Shown piece by piece: positions 6,022-8,505 of a stretch of DNA of 8,505 nt. A program made the position numbers and the translations under genes. Under the pieces are notes generated by a model. That model did no database searches and was not told where the DNA came from. It saw only the letters and a program-made list of their open reading frames with translations. This DNA comes from Gammaproteobacteria bacterium (GTDB lineage: Bacteria > Pseudomonadota > Gammaproteobacteria > Pseudomonadales > Pseudohongiellaceae): the NCBI GenBank assembly GCA_947377625.1, contig CANCGR010000084.1, forward strand, positions 1 to 8,505, written 5' to 3'. The stretch's first letter is position 1, and each line of letters starts with the position of its first letter.

Positions 6022-8211
6022 ATGGATGTTTCGCATATTTTAAATTCCCTGAACGATGCTCAAAGGCAGGCAGTAACCGCAGATTCCGGCAATTTGCTGG
6101 TGTTGGCAGGCGCAGGCAGCGGCAAAACCCGGGTGCTGGTTCACCGCATCGCGTGGCTGATCCAAATGGAAGGTATTGCCCCCGCCGGTATCCTGGCGGT
6201 GACCTTCACCAACAAGTCTGCCAGCGAGATGCGGGGCCGCATAGAAACCTTGCTTGGTCACCCGATCGGGGGCATGTGGGTGGGCACTTTCCACGGCTTG
6301 GCGCACCGCTTGCTGCGAGCGCATTGGCAGGAAGCAGGTCTTTCTGAAAAATTCCAGATTCTCGACTCCGACGACCAGCTCAGGCTTATCAAGCGTTTGT
6401 TACAGACCTTGGAGCTTGATGAAGGCAAGTGGCCTGCCAAACAGTGCCAATGGTTTATCAATCAGCAAAAAGACGAAGGCCTGCGCTCAACACATCTTGA
6501 GCACTATGGCGATGATTACAACCGCACCATGCTGACGCTGTATCAGGCCTATGAACAAGCCTGTGACCGCACCGGCATGGTGGATTTCGGCGAACTTTTG
6601 CTACGAGCCCATGAGTTGTGGTTGAAAAATCCCGGCTTGCTCGATTATTACCAACACCGTTTCACCGAAATTCTGGTGGATGAATTCCAGGACACCAACG
6701 CCATCCAATATGCCTGGTTACGGGTACTGGCGGGCAAGCGCGGCCATATCACGGTAGTGGGCGATGATGATCAGTCCATCTATGGCTGGCGTGGCGCCCG
6801 TATCGAAAACATCCAACAGTTCACCCAGGATTTTGCGCCAGCCACCCTCATAAAGCTCGAACAGAACTACCGCTCCACCAGCACCATACTCAAAGCCGCC
6901 AACAAACTGATTTCCAACAATGCCGGTCGCCTTGGCAAGGAGTTGTGGACGGATGGCACAGAAGGCGAACCCATTTCGGTTTATGGAGCATTCAACGAAC
7001 AAGACGAAGCCAGATTCATCGTTGACCAGATTGAACAGTGGGTACGCAAAGGCCGGCGTCGCGATGATTGCGTAATTCTTTATCGCTCCAACGCACAATC
7101 GCGCGAACTGGAAGAAGCCATGCTGCGCGTAGGCATGCCCTATCGAATCTATGGCGGCTTCCGCTTCTATGAGCGACTGGAAATTCGCAATGCGATGGCT
7201 TATCTGCGGCTGGTTGCCAATCGCGATGATGATGCAGCGTTTGAGCGAGTGATCAACTTGCCCGTGCGCGGCATCGGCAATGCCACACTCGAAAATCTGC
7301 GCACGATTGCACGCGAACAGCGAGTGTCAGTGTGGCAGGCGGCGCAACGTGCAGTAGCCCACGGAATGCTCGGCGCACGTGCGGCGCAAAACGTTGGCGG
7401 CTTTATGAACCTGATCAACCAGCTGGAAGAATACAGCGCAGAGCATGAGCTGCATTTGGTGATGGACTACATCATCAAGCAAAGCGGCTTGATTCAGCAT
7501 CATGAAAAAGAAGGTGGCGAGAAAGCCAATTCGCGACTGGAAAACCTTGAAGAACTGGTGAACGCGGCCAAGGCCTACACGATGGAAGCCAATGGCAACA
7601 ACGGTGAACCCACCAATGCCGAGCGCTTGGCTGGCTTCATCGACAAAGCCGCATTGGATGCCGGTGATGCCCAAGCTGATGCACACGAAGATGCGGTGCA
7701 AATGATGACCCTGCATTCAGCCAAAGGTCTGGAATTTCCACTGGTCTTTATCGCTGGTGTGGAGGAAGGCTTGTTCCCGCACAAGATGTCAGGTGACAGC
7801 CTGGAAGGCCTCGAGGAAGAGCGTCGCCTTTGTTATGTCGGTATAACGCGGGCAATGGAAAAACTTTATCTGTGTCACGCTGAATCGCGGCGCCTGCATG
7901 GAGAAGAAAACTTTTCGCGGCCGTCGCGCTTCATCAGGGAAATCCCTGCCGAACTGCGACAGGAAGTGCGCATGAAAGGCCAGGTCAGCCGTGCAACTTC
8001 ATGGCAAGGCGGCATAGCAGCACAAGCGATGGGCGCGCCGGATTCCAACAACGGCTTGCGACTGGGTCAACGTGTCCGTCATCCCAGCTTTGGTGAAGGC
8101 GTGGTATTGAGTTGCGAAGGCAACGGCAACAATGCGCGCATCCAGATCAATTTTGATGCTGTAGGCGGCAAGTGGCTGGTGGCTGCTTATGCAAGGCTTG
8201 AAGCCCTGTAA
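6022..8211 (+). CDS. uvrD: DNA helicase II, UvrD (superfamily 1)
   Basis: UvrD is an ATP-driven 3'-5' DNA helicase that removes the excised strand in nucleotide excision repair and unwinds nicked DNA in mismatch repair. The 729 residues from ATG 6022 show the SF1 motifs in order: GAGSGKT (30-36, P-loop Lys35), VTFTNKSA (60-67), GTFHGLAHR (88-96), VDEFQDTN (219-226, Asp220/Glu221), GDDDQSIYGWRGA (247-259), QNYRST (281-286), MTLHSAKGLEFPLVFI (562-577) and EERRLCYVGITRA (599-611). The last 50 residues (GLRLGQRVRHPSFGEGVV...) form the Tudor-like tail typical of UvrD and PcrA rather than Rep. With this start, Lys35, Asp220 and Glu221 fall at the same numbers as in E. coli UvrD. The frame is open upstream to GTG 5944 and ATG 5959, but that stretch (RFFIFAYAKVF) is unlike the family. 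No Shine-Dalgarno or LexA box is evident. It diverges from csp. Confidence 0.95.
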   Translation: MDVSHILNSLNDAQRQAVTADSGNLLVLAGAGSGKTRVLVHRIAWLIQMEGIAPAGILAVTFTNKSASEMRGRIETLLGHPIGGMWVGTFHGLAHRLLRAHWQEAGLSEKFQILDSDDQLRLIKRLLQTLELDEGKWPAKQCQWFINQQKDEGLRSTHLEHYGDDYNRTMLTLYQAYEQACDRTGMVDFGELLLRAHELWLKNPGLLDYYQHRFTEILVDEFQDTNAIQYAWLRVLAGKRGHITVVGDDDQSIYGWRGARIENIQQFTQDFAPATLIKLEQNYRSTSTILKAANKLISNNAGRLGKELWTDGTEGEPISVYGAFNEQDEARFIVDQIEQWVRKGRRRDDCVILYRSNAQSRELEEAMLRVGMPYRIYGGFRFYERLEIRNAMAYLRLVANRDDDAAFERVINLPVRGIGNATLENLRTIAREQRVSVWQAAQRAVAHGMLGARAAQNVGGFMNLINQLEEYSAEHELHLVMDYIIKQSGLIQHHEKEGGEKANSRLENLEELVNAAKAYTMEANGNNGEPTNAERLAGFIDKAALDAGDAQADAHEDAVQMMTLHSAKGLEFPLVFIAGVEEGLFPHKMSGDSLEGLEEERRLCYVGITRAMEKLYLCHAESRRLHGEENFSRPSRFIREIPAELRQEVRMKGQVSRATSWQGGIAAQAMGAPDSNNGLRLGQRVRHPSFGEGVVLSCEGNGNNARIQINFDAVGGKWLVAAYARLEAL

Positions 8212-8218
8212 GCCTTGC
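8191..8218. terminator. Perfect 9-bp hairpin across the convergent uvrD/yciA junction
   Basis: GCAAGGCTT (8191-8199) and AAGCCTTGC (8210-8218) are perfect inverted repeats with a 10-base loop. The right arm covers the uvrD stop codon's last two bases and the first base of the opposing gene's stop, so the structure spans the whole 6-bp gap and works on both strands. Neither side carries a long T run, so it may act as a bidirectional 3'-end hairpin or transcript stabiliser rather than a strong intrinsic terminator. An alternative GGCTT-G-AAGCC fold exists within it (8195-8205). Confidence 0.5.
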
Positions 8219-8505
8219 TAAGATCGGATAATGGCGCGAGTGCGACCGTTGTCATCAATGGCGACAAATACAAACAAGCCTTCTGCCACCTTCACCCATG
8301 CCGATTCTTTGTCGAGGTTACGCACCCAGGCATCGACCTCCACTCGTACTGAGCTACGGCCCAAGGCCAGAATTCTGGTGAAACAGCCTACCATCTGTCC
8401 CACCTGGATGGGCGACAAAAACGCAATGTTCTCAATTGCTACAGTAGCAACCTTGCCATTGGTTTCGCGGGTGCAGGCGAGATTGCCGGCCATATCCATG
8501 TGCCC
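8218..8505 (-). CDS. yciA: Acyl-CoA thioesterase, YciA-type hotdog protein (N-terminus outside window)
   Basis: This is a hotdog-fold thioesterase that hydrolyses acyl-CoA to free acid and CoA in the cytoplasm. The 95 visible residues begin GHMDMAGNL, matching the conserved start of the central helix where YciA proteins carry the catalytic Asp (MD motif). They continue with VATVAIENIAFLSPIQVG (17-34), the strand-turn shared with YciA, then SSVRVEVDAWVRN (49-61), the AEGLFVFVAIDD stretch (72-83) and a YciA-like end, RTRAI. About 35-45 N-terminal residues, including the usual GGWLM-type segment, are expected beyond the window edge; the Met codon at 8499 is internal. It converges with uvrD. Family membership is firm; the natural substrate within the family is not determinable here. 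Confidence 0.87.
   Translation of the reverse strand, partial: GHMDMAGNLACTRETNGKVATVAIENIAFLSPIQVGQMVGCFTRILALGRSSVRVEVDAWVRNLDKESAWVKVAEGLFVFVAIDDNGRTRAIIRS

Overview
This window looks like ordinary gammaproteobacterial chromosome: core housekeeping genes with dense coding and no mobile element, CRISPR array, tRNA or rRNA that I can see. The order atpD-atpC-glmU-glmS is the distal end of the ATP synthase operon followed by the UDP-GlcNAc pathway genes, as in many gammaproteobacteria and some betaproteobacteria. The AtpC N-terminus (MAMTMHCDI) and the UvrD and AtpD sequences resemble Pseudomonas/Cellvibrio-type gammaproteobacteria. I cannot name the genus. The HexR-like protein resembles, from memory, the Neisseria/betaproteobacterial version of that family more than the Pseudomonas one.

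Layout. Positions 1-1184 (+) hold the 3' half of atpD and all of atpC (F1 beta and epsilon subunits). Positions 1314-4553 (+) hold glmU (GTG start) and glmS, 27 bp apart, which together make glucosamine-6-phosphate and then UDP-N-acetylglucosamine for peptidoglycan and LPS. Positions 4554-5414 (-) hold an RpiR/HexR-type regulator that converges on glmS with no base between the two stop codons. Its best start is a rare CTG, and an imperfect 24-bp inverted repeat lies just upstream. Positions 5415-5625 are an intergenic stretch with an operator candidate, a second imperfect palindrome and a probable terminator. Positions 5626-5838 (-) hold a 70-residue CspA-family cold-shock protein. Positions 5839-6021 are the divergent csp/uvrD control region. 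Positions 6022-8211 (+) hold the DNA repair helicase uvrD. Positions 8218-8505 (-) hold the C-terminal part of a YciA-type acyl-CoA thioesterase, running off the window and convergent with uvrD across a 6-bp gap covered by a perfect 9-bp hairpin.

Functional logic. ATP synthase and GlmSU form a head-to-tail block coupling energy and cell-envelope precursor genes. The regulator carries a SIS sugar-phosphate-binding domain, as GlmS does twice, but whether it regulates glmUS or central sugar catabolism (the usual HexR role) cannot be settled here. I found no convincing new biological system. The points worth a second look are regulatory: the CTG start and upstream inverted repeat of hexR, the abutting convergent ends, the possibly leaderless uvrD, and the structured csp leader.
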